DNA of 64,000 bases from Rana temporaria (Eukaryota > Chordata > Amphibia > Anura > Ranidae), in assembly GCF_905171775.1 (NCBI RefSeq), contig NC_053492.1, positions 328,440,720-328,504,719 of the forward strand, in the 5' to 3' direction. Under the pieces are notes generated by a model that saw only the letters and a list, made by a program, of their open reading frames with translations, had not been told where the DNA came from and did no database searches. Positions 1 through 11,061 of this stretch are shown piece after piece (positions within the stretch are counted from its first letter, which is position 1; every line of letters starts with the position of its first letter). Position numbers and translations under genes: made by a program.

Positions 1-268
1 GTATGAGAGTGCCGATAATCTTATTAAGACGGGCTGCTAATATTTTGGCCAATAGCTTAATATCTATCACGTCTTCACCAGTAATGGGTTCTTCTAGTGA
101 CTATTTTGAGATTCAGACATCTGGGGAAGATTAATATTTGAAAAGAAAGAGTCAGCCACATTTATATTAAGTTTATTTGTCTCTGTATATAATGTTTTAA
201 GGTGAGTACTGAATTTTTTTACAATTTTAAGGGGGTTACGGGTGAATGCGTTGTTGGCCAATTTAAGT
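1..268 (-). pseudogene. L1/Tx1-like LINE ORF2 fragment (linker plus start of reverse transcriptase)
   Basis: Read on the minus strand, this encodes a piece of an L1/Tx1-type ORF2 between endonuclease and reverse transcriptase. The linker reads as KIVKKFSTHLKTLYTE followed by NINLPQMSESQ. After a one-base frame change come LEEPITGEDV and then DIKLLAKILAARLNKI, which is the 'DVKILAKVLANRL' helix at the start of L1 RT. In a normal L1 about 50 residues, including the RPISLLN motif, separate the last two pieces, so there is also an internal deletion. The fragment continues off the left edge. The endonuclease start of probably the same element lies at 1215-1298 and 2046-2064. Confidence is good for the family, lower for its being one element with those pieces. 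Confidence 0.7.
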
Positions 269-272
269 CTCA

Positions 273-635
273 GGCCTCGTACACACGACCGAACATGTCT
301 GCTGAAACTGTTCCCGCCTAGCGGACAGGTTTCCAGCAGACCAATGTTTCTTAGCATACTGAGAAACATGTCCGCTGGAACCATGTCCGTCGGACATATC
401 CGATGGTCAGTACGACTCATCGGACATGTCCGCTCAGCCGAAATCCCGCGCATGCGTCGAAGTGATTCGACGAATGCGTGGAAGCATAGAACTTCCGCAT
501 CAGAGAACGTCGGTGTCGTATACGTCACCGCGTTCTCTGTCCGCAGGGATTTTGGTTTGATGGTGTGTACAACCATCAGACCAAAATCTCCGCGCGGACA
601 TGTCTGATGAAAACGGTCCGCATAGATCTCCCTAA
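273..635. mobile_element. MITE of the GGCCTCGTACACACGACCG family, right end lost
   Basis: The left end reads ggcctcgtacacacgaccg, followed by GGACATGTC/GACATGTCC-rich inverted motifs. The internal sequence, such as catgcgtcgaa and gaaaacggtccgc, matches the reverse complement of the complete MITE at 51921-52399. The copy stops at about 635, where another MITE begins, so its right terminal inverted repeat is missing. It has no coding capacity; short open frames across it are incidental. Confidence 0.7.
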
Positions 636-1214
636 GATCCGACAGGTGTAAGTGACTTACACCGGTCGGATCTTAGGCTGCAATTCCAGGCCGGCCGCTA
701 GGTGGCGTTTCGTTTTTTGTACGCGACGAATATGCAAATGAGGAGTTCCGCCGATTCAGAAATGAACGCCCGCCCGGCGCTTTTTTTTTACGTCGTTTGC
801 GTTCGGCTTTTTCCGTTACCCCTGCTATATGCGGCGTATCCTATGTTAAGTATGGCAGTCGTTCCCGGGTCGAATTTTGAATTTTTTACGTTGTTTGCGT
901 AAGTCGGTCGCGAATACGGATGGACGTAATTTACATTCACGTTGAAACCAATGACGTCCTAGCGACGTCATTTGGAGCAATGCTCGCTGGGAAATTTAGG
1001 GGACGGCGCATGCGCAGTTCGTTCCGCGCGGGGACGCGCCTGATTTAGATTCTACACGCCCCCTAGCCACGGAATTTTAATTCCGCCGGGGGATTTACGA
1101 TCCGCCGGTGCAACTTTAGAGGCAAGTGCTTTCTGAATACAGCACTTGCCTCAAAAACTTGCGCCGGTGGATCGTAGATCTTTAGATCCGCATAACCTAT
1201 CTGAATCTAGCCCC
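636..1214 (-). mobile_element. Truncated MITE ending in TATCTGAATCTAGCCCC
   Basis: This is a non-coding MITE fragment. It carries a self-complementary block (taagatccgac..gtcggatctta), a CGTCGTTTGCGT-type motif, and the right end tatctgaatctagcccc. It is an inverted, 5'-truncated relative of the complete element at 1299-2045. It interrupts the LINE sequence at 1215. Confidence 0.65.
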
Positions 1215-1298
1215 TGATGTGCTTTTTTGGCTTGGAAAGGTCAGAAAGCTTTTGTCCTTTTTTGCGGCACATTGAAACCTTGGACATTAAGGGATATA
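1215..1298 (-). pseudogene. L1/Tx1 ORF2 endonuclease N-terminus fragment
   Basis: The minus strand reads SLNVQGFNVPQKRTKAF, the typical opening of an L1-type apurinic endonuclease ('NVrGln..KR..if'). With the MITE at 1299-2045 removed, it joins an ATG at 2064 to give MAPLKL-SLNVQGF, a plausible ORF2 start. The rest of the endonuclease is missing. The next LINE sequence to the left is already the RT linker, so several hundred bases were deleted, possibly when the two MITEs arrived. Confidence 0.65.
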
Positions 1299-2045
1299 GG
1301 GGTAGATTCAGATAGAATCGTCTATCTTTATGCCCGGCGTAACGTATCTCAGATATGTTACGCCACCGTAATTTAGGGCGCAAGTTCTGTATTCAGAAAG
1401 AACTTGCGCCCTTAGTTACGGCGGCGTAACGTATCTGTGTCGGCGTAAGCCCGCATAATTCAGATGTGGATGATGCGGGCGTGTTTTATGTATATTAACT
1501 GTGACCCCGCGTATTTGACGTTTTTTACTAACGGCGCATGCGCCGTTCGTGAAAAAAAAAATCCCAGTGCGCATGCTTGAAAATCCGCCACAAAACGTCA
1601 TTGCATTTCAACGTGAGCGTAAATTACGTACATCCCTATTCGCGAACGACTTACGCAAACGACGTACAATTTTTAAAACTCAACGCGGGAACGACGGCCA
1701 TACTTAACATAGGATACGCCTCATATAGCAGGGGTAACTATACGCCGAAAAAAGCCTAACGTAAACGACGTAAAAAAAGGCGCCGGCCGGACGTACGTTT
1801 ATGAATCGGTGTAACTATCTAATTTGCATATTCCTCGCAGAAATATATGGAAGCGCCACCTAGCGGTCAGCTTAAATATGCAGCCTAAGATACGACGGCG
1901 TAAGAGACTTACGTCGGTCGGATCTTAGGGAAATCTATGCGTAACTGTTTCTATGAATCAGGCGCATAGATACGACCGACCAGACTCAGAGATACGTCGG
2001 CGTATCAGGAGATACGCCATTGTATCTCCTATCTGAATCTACCCC
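1299..2045. mobile_element. Complete MITE with GGGGTAGATTCAGATA inverted ends
   Basis: The terminal inverted repeats are ggggtagattcagata and tatctgaatctacccc, flanked by ata on both sides (1296-1298 and 2046-2048). The three-base duplication suits a PIF/Harbinger-type MITE. The body contains long imperfect hairpins and no transposase. It is inserted just after the ORF2 start of the L1/Tx1 fragment. Confidence 0.75.
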
Positions 2046-2995
2046 ATAATTTCAAGGGGGCCATGGCAATCGAAACAGCAAACCGCACTTACCAATTGTT
2101 CCAGGGTAGTGGCTACTCGGCTTGATCCACACGGATTTAGTTGAAGTTGTTAGGAAAGAAAATCCAGTACAATCTATGATAAAAAGGGGATAAAAAACTA
2201 AATAAAAAAGAAAAGTCATTAGATTGATATAGACATATGAAGATTTAGAAGTTTTCCATGCCTGGGGTGAAAATTCCCAGACAAGGGGCAGGGGGCCTTT
2301 GTCTAATCCCCGCATATTCCCGCGAGGACCAGAGGAAAGCAAGTGGAGGCACATGTAACATCCGTGCACAGGGAATCCGCTTTTTTAAGAAAAAAATTCA
2401 AACCATAGCCCAAATGTATAAAATTATAGCTCCTGACTATGTATGTTTAGTAGGATCTTGTGTTAAGTGTATTGGACGTTCCTCTGTGTAAGAGGAGATA
2501 ATAGAGTATAACTTGTTGGGGGGGAGTCAGGAAGTTCATCAAGTGGGCTGATGCTAACAAAACCTGATATTTCATTAAAGTAATATCACCAAGATGTGTA
2601 TTAACCAGTGGGACTGTAATTGCTCGATTATTATACGTTTCAGATAAGCGGAACAAGATAAACTTAAACTTATAGTTGTAGGAACAATTTTCAACGCTGG
2701 TAACTTTATAAAAATACCTATTAGAAAAAGATTGATTAACAGTTTAACTGCAATAAAGGCCATATAGCCAAAAAGGGTAATGAAAAGAGTCAACAAGCTT
2801 ATTTTAGCTATAACATAAGTTCGCATAAATATTGTATGTGAAAATGAGGCAAAATTGATAAATAAAAGTAAAAAAGTAAAAATAATAAAAAATATATAAA
2901 TATTGTGAAACAGAGCAATTGATCCATTAATTAGGCAAGTTCCATTAACGTTTTACAATAAATGACGACCAAAATTGCCTCTAAAGTTAGATTTA
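2046..2995 (-). mobile_element. Probable 5' part of the L1/Tx1 LINE: ORF2 start codon and upstream region
   Basis: An ATG at 2064 (minus strand) begins MAPLKL, which continues in the endonuclease piece beyond the MITE. The ~0.75 kb upstream is AT-rich with poly-T stretches and several short open frames. It would be the inter-ORF or ORF1 region, but I recognise no ORF1 motif (no clear RRM or coiled coil). A hydrophobic 83-residue frame at 2575-2826 has no recognisable family. From about 2830 the sequence is A/T-rich and featureless. Confidence 0.4.
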
Positions 2996-3430
2996 TGCCG
3001 CGTACAGATGGTCGTTTTTTTGTGATGAAAAAAAACGTCGTTTTTGAAAACGTTATTTAAAATGACCGTGTGTGGGGAAAACTTTGTTTTATGTCTTCTG
3101 AAAAACGACAAAAAAAAAATTCGAACATGCTTAAATTTTTTGTGTCGTTTTTCAAAACGTTGTTTTTTGTGTCAATTAAAATGATAGTGTGTGGGCAAAA
3201 CGATGTTTAAAACAACGTTTTTAAACCCGCGCATGCTCAGAAGCAAGTTATGAAGCTAGCTTCAATGGAAAAGAGTGCTGAACGTAACCGCGCTTTGCTA
3301 GAGCATTTTGAAAAAACGATGGTGTGTAGGCAACGTCGTTTTTGAAAATGAAGTTTCAAAAACGTCGTTTTATTTCATGATTTAAAACATTTTTTTTTCA
3401 TCACAAAAAACGACCGTCTGTACGCGGCAT
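2996..3430. mobile_element. MITE with ATGCCGCGTACAGA inverted ends
   Basis: The left end is atgccgcgtacagatggtcg and the right end is the inverse (cgaccgtctgtacgcggcat). The interior alternates AAAACG/CGTTTT motifs that fold on themselves. It is the same family as the MITE at 34741-38016, whose end reads atgccgcatacacacgaccg. It has no coding capacity. I could not settle the target-site duplication. Confidence 0.75.
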
Positions 3431-3591
3431 AATACTAGGTCGGAGAAAATTTAGAAAATTACGTAGAAGAGATTAGTTCATCAATTAATTGCATTGCTGA
3501 TCTCCCATAAGATATTATTTAAGAAAAAATAAAATGTTGCTAGCTAATTTCCATTTGTTTTATCATTAGCTCATTTCAATCTTATATAAGA
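3431..3591. other. A/T-rich spacer, nothing recognised
   Basis: About 160 bases of A/T-rich sequence lie between a MITE and the GC-rich foldback element. I see no open frame, repeat end or motif. Confidence 0.5.
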
Positions 3592-4356
3592 TCGAGGGGG
3601 TGGGGACAAGCAAGCCCCCCCCTCCTTAACTGTACCAGGCCGCATGGCCGCATGCCCTCAACGTGGGGGGTAGGTGCTTTGGGGCAGGGGGGCCCCTGCA
3701 CCCCCCCCACCCCAAAGCACCCTGTACCCATGTTGATGAGGACAGGGGCTCTTCCCGACAACCTTGAAGGTTGGTTGTCTGGGTCCGCGGGCGGGGAGCT
3801 TATCGGAATCCGGGAGCCCCCTTTAATAAGGGGGCCCCCAGATCGTACCCCTACCCATTCACATGGAGGGAAAAAAAATGTCAAAAAACACACTACACAG
3901 GTTTTTAAAGTAATTTATTAGTCAGCTCCGAGGGTCTTCTCCGCTCTTTCGTGGGGCGTTCTGCCGGGGCCCCCGCTTTCTCCTTTAAGCTCTTTTACAA
4001 GCGGGGGCCCCTGTCTTCTTCGCGGTCTTCTTTTCTGTCGGGGGGGGGGCCTGGTCTTCACTGCCGTCTTGTTCTGCTCTGCCGGGGTCCCCCCGCTTTC
4101 TTCTTTAAGCTCTTTTACAAGCGGGACCCGGTCCTTTTCGCCATCTTCTCTGTTCTCTTCTGCTGGAGGGGGGCAGTCTTCTGTCGTCTTCTCCCCTCTT
4201 CTCCTTTTTCCTTCTGCCGGGCTTCTCCGCTGTCTTCTTAAAGCGCTTTTACCAGCGGGGGCCTGGTCTTCTGCATCGCCTTCTTCCCTCTTCTCTTCTT
4301 CGATGTTGACACGCCGCTTCCTCTCGCTGTAATGCCGGGTGTGCGGCTCGTACCGA

Positions 4357-4362
4357 TTTATA
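4357..4362 (-). promoter_or_regulatory. TATA box of the left foldback arm
   Basis: On the minus strand, the TATATAAAT core is followed by CGGTACGAGC and a CCGGCATTACA block, the mirror of the right arm. A matching AATAAA lies at 3914-3919. The downstream codon that is ATG in the right arm reads GTG here. Confidence 0.45.
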
Positions 4363-4483
4363 TAGGCCTCTTATCACGTCACAGTCCCATTATGCTCCGG
4401 GTGGTAATGACATAAGGGGGTAGATCTCACCCGGTGACCCCACCCCCTTATGTAATCACCACCCAGACTTCATAAGAGGCCTA

Positions 4484-4489
4484 TATAAA
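4484..4489 (+). promoter_or_regulatory. TATA box of the right foldback arm
   Basis: TATATAAAT lies at 4482-4490, followed by GC-rich sequence with CCGGCATTACA, a first ATG at 4534 and AATAAA at 4804-4809. The arrangement matches the left arm in mirror image and, at family level, the units at 44358-44590 and 55993-56198. Confidence 0.45.
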
Positions 4490-4533
4490 TCGGTGCGAGC
4501 TGCGCACCCGGCATTACAACAGGAGGAAGCGAC

Positions 4534-4716
4534 ATGTCAACATCGAAGAAGAGAAGAGGGAAGAAGACGACGCAGAAGACTGGGCTCCCGCTGGTAAAAG
4601 AGCTGCAAGAAGACAGTGGGGGCCCCGGGAGAGAAAAGAACAAGATGGTGGAGAAGACCACCCCCCGGCAGAAGAGAACAGAGAAGATGGTGGTGGAGAC
4701 CGGGACCCCCGCTTGA
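4534..4716 (+). CDS. Possible 60-residue basic microprotein of the foldback element
   Basis: This is the first ATG downstream of the TATA box at 4484. It opens with MSTSKKRRGKKTTQK and is very rich in Lys, Arg and Glu, with no fold or family I recognise. The opposite arm carries the same opening (STSKKRRGKK) but has lost the ATG and stops after about 24 codons. A (G)AAGA-rich transcript yields Lys/Arg/Glu codons by composition alone, so this may simply be the non-coding RNA part of a TATA-AATAAA cassette. I list it because of its position, not because coding is demonstrated. Confidence 0.15.
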   Translation: MSTSKKRRGKKTTQKTGLPLVKELQEDSGGPGREKNKMVEKTTPRQKRTEKMVVETGTPA

Positions 4717-5587
4717 AAAAGAGCTTAAAAGAAGAAAGCGGGGCCCTGGTAGAACGCCCCCCAAAAGAGCGGAGAAGTCGGAAGAAGACCCCCTGGGCTG
4801 ACTAATAAATTACTTTAAAAACCTGTGTAGTGTGTTTTTTTACATTTTATTTCCTACAGGTGAATAGGTAGGGGTATGATGTACCCCATACTCATTCACC
4901 TAGGGTGGGGGGCTGGGATCTGGGGGCCCCCTTATTAAAGGGGGATGGGATCTGGGGACCCCCTTTTAAAGGGGGCTCCCGGATTCCGATAAGCTCCCCG
5001 CCCGCAGACCCGACAACCAACGGCCAGGGTTGTCGGGAAGAGGCCCTGTCCTCATGAACATGGGGACAGGGTGCTTTGGGGTGGGGGGGCGGCAGGGCGA
5101 CCCCTGCCCCAAAGCACCTACCCCCCCTGTTGAGGGCATGCGGCCTGGCTCGCTCATCCCCACCCCCTTTTCTGACTGGCCGGGCTGCGTGCTCGGATAA
5201 GGGTCTAGTATGGATTTTGGGGGGACCCCAGGCTGTTTTTTCGGCATACGGGGGTTCCCCTTAAAATCCATAGCAGACCCAAGGGCCTGGTATGCTCTTG
5301 GAGGGGGAACCCATGCCAGTTTTTTATTTGAAATTTGGCGTGAAGTTCCCCCTCAAGATTCATACCATACACAGTGCTTGGTATTGGCAGGGATCCAAAT
5401 TGGATCCCCGTTCAATATCGTGCCGTGGCTAAACGCAACCGCAGCTAATCGCACTGTACAAATGCAGCTGACTGCTGTGCCTGGAGTCTTGAATTTCAGC
5501 AGAAAATAAACATGCTTTTAACTGCGGCAGAACAGCCGTCCGTGTGAAAGGGGCCTTATTCTCTTAAATGCACAAACAAAAATGTTA

Positions 5588-5643
5588 TATAGTTACTGTA
5601 CATAGTCAGGTTAAAAAAAGACACAAGTCCATCCAGTTCAACC

Positions 5644-5692
<49 letters not shown>

Positions 5693-6178
5693 TACAATCC
5701 CATATACCCAATTCTATACCCACAGTTGAAAGGCAAAAATCCCCAGCAGAGCATGATCCAATTTGCTACAGCAGGGGAAAAATTCCTTCCTGATCCCCCG
5801 AGAGGCAATCGGATTTACCCTGGATCAACTTTACCTATAAATGTTAGTACTCAGTTATATTATGTACATTTAGGAAAGTATCTAGGCCTTTCTTAAAGCA
5901 ATCTACTGAGCTGGCCACCACCTCTGGAGGGAGTCTGTTCCACATTTTCACAGCTCTTACTGTGAAGAAACCTTTCCGTATTTGGAGATGAAATATTTTT
6001 TCCTCTAGAAGTAAAGAGTGTCCCCTTGTCTTTTGTGTTGACCATAAAGTGAATAACTCAACACCAAGTTCACAATATGGATCCCTTATATGTACATGTT
6101 GATCATATCCCCCTTTATTCTCCTCTTCTCAAGAGTGAATAAATTCAGTTCCTCTAATCTTTCCTCATAGCTGAGCTC
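5588..6178 (-). mobile_element. CR1-like LINE, segment 12 of 12: ORF2 C-terminus and 3' end
   Basis: The minus strand encodes the CR1 ORF2 tail: YEERLEELNLFTLEKRR, then RKGFFTVRAVKMWNRLP, EVVASSVDCFKKGLDTF and a stop. The 3' tail ends with the frog-type motif ggatggacttgtgtc..aacctgactatgta. The other side of the hAT insertion joins exactly through the duplicated ctgagctc, giving GMEE-LSYEERLEEL across the gap. A (TA)n tract sits in the 3' tail. Confidence 0.85.
5647..5690. repeat. (TA)n microsatellite in the CR1 3' tail
   Basis: An uninterrupted run of about 22 TA dinucleotides lies inside the LINE 3' tail. Confidence 0.95.
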
Positions 6179-6675
6179 TAGGGATGAGCCGAACATACCT
6201 GGGTTCGGTTCGCATCAGAACGTTCGAACAGACCGCGGGTTCGCGCGAACATTTAGAACCCCATTGAAGTCTATGGGACTCGAACGTTCGAATTCAAAAA
6301 CGATCATTTTAAAGACCAATATTCAATTTAATGTTGGTAAACGTCTTTCAGAACCCGGGTCTTGCCCCAGGAAACATGTATCAATCGAAAAAAATATTTT
6401 AATGATGTTTAAAGTGAAAAAAAAAAAATGAAAAATTCCTTCAAATATCACACCTGCTGTGTGTCTCTAGTAGTGGCACGTGTTTAGAAATGTCCCTGCA
6501 CAACATTAAATTATTATAAGAACAAAGTAATTTAATACTGCTTGCACACGTGCTGTGTGGGAACAATATCTCGATTATTTTAGGGGTGGTGGGGGGGTGG
6601 CATTATCTTTTTGGGAAAGCAAAATTGTAGAAAAAAGGGCACCCCTCAAACATACTGTAATTGTAGTGCAACAAA

Positions 6676-7700
6676 GAGCCACGTGCAAAGTATTGCATCA
6701 AAAATTGTTATTAGGCGCCCCTGTTACACAGGGGCATAAAAATGTGTCCGTAGGCGCAACATAACACTGCAACCCCTCCCAATATCTGCAATTGGAGCGC
6801 AACAAGGAGCCACGTGCAAAGTATTGCATCAAAAATTGTTATTAGGCGCCCCTGTTACACAGGGGCATAAAAATGTGTCCGTAGGCGCAACATAACACTG
6901 CAACCCTTCCCAATATCTGTAATTGGAGCGCAACAAGGAGCCACGTGCAAAGTATTGCATCAAAAATTGTTATTAGGCGCCCCTGTTACACAGGGGCATA
7001 AAAATGTGTCCGTAGGCGCAACATAACACTGCAACCCCTCCCAATATCTGCAATTGGAGCACAACAAGGAGCCACGTGCAAAGTATTGCATCAAAAATTG
7101 TTATTAGGCGCCCCTGTTACACAGGGGCATAAAAATGTGTCCGTAGGCGCAACATAACACTGCAACCCCTCCCAATATCTGTAATTGGAGCGCAACAAGG
7201 AGCCACGTGCAAAGTATTGCATCAAAAATTGTTATTAGACGCCCCTGTTACACAGGGGCATAAAAATGTGTCCATAGGCGCAACATAACACTGCAACCCC
7301 TCCCAATATCTGTAATTGGAGCGCAACAAGGAGCCACGTGCAAAGTATTGCATCAAAATTTTTTATTAGGCGCCCCTGTTACACAGGGGCATAAAAATGT
7401 GTCCGTAGGCGCAACATAACACTGCAACCCCTCCCAATATCTGTAATTGGAGCGCAACAAGGAGCCACGTGCAAAGTATTGCATCAAAAATTGTTATTAG
7501 GCTCCCCTGTTATACAGGGGCACAAAAATTGTGCCTTAGGCCACGTGCAAAGTATTGCATCAAAAATTGTTATTAGACGCCCCTGTTATACAGGGGCACA
7601 ACAATTGTGCCTTAGGCCACATGCAAAGTATTGCATCAAAAATTGTTATTAGACGCCCCTGTTACACAGGGGCAGAAAAATTAGGCCTTAGGCACTGGTG
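6676..7700. repeat. 3'-side tandem array, 131-bp unit, hAT copy 1
   Basis: At least seven units with a spacing of 131 bp (gagccacgtgc at 6676, 6807, 6938, 7069 and on). Each contains the palindrome gcccctgttacacaggggc and the motif gtattgcatcaaaaattgtt. The last units (about 7500-7700) are shortened and begin to diverge. Homologous arrays sit at the same place in hAT copies 2 and 3. Confidence 0.92.
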
Positions 7701-7841
7701 GCGGAGCATAGAAAAACAACATTTCTTACTAGCTAACAGCATGAAAAGTGAGGAGGAGACGGATATTCCATCAGCAGCACAACAGGACAGTCACTCAGCA
7801 TCAGCAGTCTCAAAGGGATCTGATATTTCAACACAAAATTC

Positions 7842-10800
7842 TTATTCAGTAACATCAGCATCAGGTGCTTGGTAGCCGGTGTTGATCCAAGCCTGATTCA
7901 TTTTGATGAAGGTCAGTCGATCAACAGAGTCGGTGGAGAGGCGTACCCTGTGATCGGTCACAAAGCCTCCAGCAGCACTGAATGAACACTGGATGCAGGG
8001 CAAGCCAGTAGCTCAATTGCGTACTGTGAAAGCTCTGGCCAGTGATCCATCCTCAAGACCCAGTAAGCCAGAGGATTTTTCGTGGGGAAGGTGTCCAAGT
8101 CGGATTTTGCCGCTAGGTATTCCCGGACCATGTAAACCAGACGCTGGCGATGGTTGCTGGAACCGGTCAGACCTTGGGGCTGCGGACTAAAAAATTGTCT
8201 GAACGCATCGGTCAGACGGCCACCTTCTCCACCGCTCCTTCTCTGACTCACCGAAGCCTCAGCAAGACGTTGTCCAGGGCCAGGTTTTGGTAATCCCCCC
8301 GGTTCTGGGAACGCATTGCAAGGCCTCCCGCAGTAGTTTCATCTTCTGCTCAGTCTGCGATGGCAACATAAGATCCGTTACCTTACTCTTGTAACGTGGA
8401 TCAAGGAGAGTTGCCAGCCAGTAATGATCCCTCTCCTTGATAGCACGTACACGAGGATCCTTACGCAGGCTTTGCAGGATCAGGGAGGCCATGCAGCGTA
8501 GGTTTGCAGAGGCATTCGGGGCACAGTCCTCTGGGTCACTGAGGACGACAGGATCCTCAGCCACCTCATCCCAGCCACGTAAAAGTCCACGTGTTCCTTG
8601 GGACTGTAAATGATCTCTTGAAGACTGCTGCTGTTGATGCTGAGTGCTAGACTCCACCTCCATGCTGTTAATACAATCCTCCTCCTCCCCCTCCTCCTCC
8701 TCATCCTCCTCCTCCTCTTCCTGTGTTCCAGGTGGGCAAGCAGGAACAGTGTCTGGATAAAGGGGGCCCTCTGTTCTGCCTCAAGGGCATTATTCCACGT
8801 AGGGTGTGCTCCAACATGTGAATAAGCGGGACAGTCTCACTGATGCATGCACTGTCACTGCTCACCATCCTCGTGGCCTCCTCAAATGGTGACAGGACAG
8901 TGCATGCATCCCTGATCAAGGCCCACTGGCGTGGTGAAAAAAAACCAAGCTCCCCTGAGCCAGTTCTGCTGCCATATTGGCACAGGTACTCATTGATGGC
9001 CCTCTGCTGCGTGTGCAGCCGCTGCAGCATGGCCAACGTAGAGTTCCATCTGGTGGGCATGTCACAGATTAGGCGGTTCTTGGGCAGGTTGTATTCCCTC
9101 TGGAGGTCTGTCAGCCGAGCAGTGGCATTATATGACCTCCGGAAATGCACACAGACTTTCCTGGCCTGCCTCAGGACATCCTGTAAGCCAGGGTACCTGC
9201 CCAAGAACCGCTGCACCACCAAATTGAGAACATGCGCAAAACAGGGCACATGGGTGAGTTTTCCACGTCGCAGGGCAGAGAGGAGGTTGGTGCCATTATC
9301 GCTGACCACCATTCCAGGCTTCAGCTGGCGTGGCGTCAACCACCTCTGAGCCTGCCCCTGCAGAGCTGAAAGAACCTCTTCCCCAGTGTGGCTCCTGTCT
9401 CCCAAGCACACCAGCTCTAGCACCGCATGGCATCTCTTGGCCTGCATTCCTGCATAGCCCGTCGTACGCCTACGGAGCACGGCTGGTTCTGAGCCAACAT
9501 CACCACAGGAAGAGGCCACAGAGGAAGAAGAAGAGGAGGGGGTGGAGGAGAGAGGTGTGTCACAACCAGTAGTAGTGTTTTGGAGGCGTGGTGGCGGAAC
9601 AACCTCCAAAACTACTGTACCTTGCCCTGCGTCTTTCCCAGCTGCCAGCAGAGTCACCCAATGGGCCGTAAAAGACAAGTAACGTCCCTGTCCATGCCTG
9701 CTGGACCATGAGTCAGCGGTAAGATGCACCTTACCACTGACCGCCCTGTCCAGCGAGGCATGGACATTGCCTTCCACATGCCGGTAGAGAGCTGGAATCG
9801 CCTTCCGTGAGAAAAAGTGGCGTTTGGGTACTTGCCACTGAGGTACTGCACATTCCACAAACTCACAGAAGGGGGCAGAATCTACCAACTGAAAAGGTAG
9901 CAGTTGAAGTGCTAGCAATTTTGCTAAGCTAGCATTCAACCGCTGGGCATGTGGATGGCTGGGAGCGTACTTCTTTCGGCGCTGCAGCAGCTGGGGCAGG
10001 GAAATTTGTCTGGTAATATCAGTAGATTGCCCGCATGTACTACCATAACTACATTGTGACACACCTATTTCTACACCTTCGGTGCAGGCTGCAGAGAGGA
10101 CTGGGGGTCTAGTGGGGTTGGAGGTCACAGAAGGGCAAGGGGAGGACCGCTTTGGTCTTTGGTGTGGGTCTTTTTGGTATGCCTGCCAACGAGCTGCATG
10201 GCAGGTCGACATATGTCTGGACAAGCATGTGGTGCCCAAGCGGGTGATGTTTTGGCCACGCGAGATACGCTTGAGACATATGTTGCAAACAGCAAAGGTA
10301 CGATCTGATGGACAGGTTTCAAAAAAGGCCCACACCAAAGAACTTTTGCTGTACCGTTGAGACACAGCAGCGCCACGTAATGCAGTTGGTGTGCTGCCCT
10401 TAAGCTGACCCCTGGAGGGCATCCTGCCTCTTTGGAGATGTGCCTGTGCCTCGTCCTCCTCTTCCTCCTCCTCCTCTCTCCTATTAGGCACCCAGGTAGA
10501 GTCAATGACCTCGTCATCCCCTCCCTCCTCATCATCACTGGCGACAACCTGGCAGTATGCTCCAGCTGGGGGAACATCACTCCCAGATTGTTGTCCCTCT
10601 CGGCCACCCCCTCTCCCTGGGCTCACATCAATGCCTTCCTCTATCAGTGTTCCGTCATCGGAGTCTTCAAAACGCTGCGCATCTTCAGCTAGCATGTACC
10701 CAACACTGTGTTGAAACAGTTCGGGGGACTCCTCAGGAGGACACGGTGGGACTAGGGAAGGATTGTGTGATGCCATTGTGCAGAGGGTAGAGGACGCCTT

Positions 10801-11052
10801 GGCAGCTGCTTTGCCAGACAAACTATGATCAGTCTGTGTGAGAGAGGATGAGGAGGATGAGGACGGCTTGGTCATCCACTCAACTAATTTCTCAGCATGT
10901 TGAGGCTCAACACGGCCAGCTCCCGAAAAGAAGGATGAGCGGCCACGGCCACGTGCTGAAGAGAATGCACCACATCCATCACCAGCGTTACCTCTAGATG
11001 CAGAGCCTGCTTGCCCTCGTGACTCTCTGCCTCTCTTTGTCCTTCCAGCCAT
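7842..11052 (-). pseudogene. hAT transposase, copy 1 (frameshifted near the C-terminus)
   Basis: A 783-codon open stretch begins at ATG 11052. Residues 1-235 are Ser/Glu-rich and disordered. A BED zinc finger follows (about 238-286) with CNIC and an H..H pair in SRHMSTCH. The catalytic core has LTADSW (first acidic residue) and VVSDNGTNL (second), both intact. After HMLEHTLRGIM the frame is lost near 8790. Two further frames carry the C-terminal half (LATLLDPRYKSK) and the hATC dimerisation motif (NPLAYWVLRMDHWPELS..CPASS). The SERxFS box is damaged by a small deletion. Joined copies elsewhere confirm the order. At least three frame changes make it non-functional as read, yet it is the least decayed of the three. 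Confidence 0.85.
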
Positions 11053-11061
11053 AGTTATGCG

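Larger units (their letters stand above)
3592..5556. mobile_element. GC-rich foldback (inverted-arm) element, left end truncated
   Basis: The two arms (about 3592-4400 and 4440-5283) are inverted copies of each other around a centre near 4420. Each arm runs outward from a TATATAAAT box, through a transcribed-looking segment to AATAAA, then through paired GC-rich blocks (gcccccttt.. and catgccctcaac..). The right side continues to a terminus gtgtgaaaggggcctta, which resembles a MITE end. The matching left terminus is missing. Related sequence occurs at 44285-45656, 55316-56795 and 61040-61962. It encodes no transposase, so mobilisation would need help in trans. Confidence 0.65.

Noticed and set aside
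2575..2826. Hydrophobic 83-residue frame, considered as a membrane or envelope protein
   Set aside because: A/T-rich sequence gives Leu/Ile-rich frames by chance. It has no signal peptide, Cys pattern or neighbouring viral gene, and lies upstream of an L1 ORF2 start.
8843..10790. Several plus-strand open frames (for example 168 aa at 8843-9349)
   Set aside because: They are antisense shadows of the hAT copy 1 transposase on the minus strand. Similar shadows occur over copies 2 and 3 on the opposite strand.
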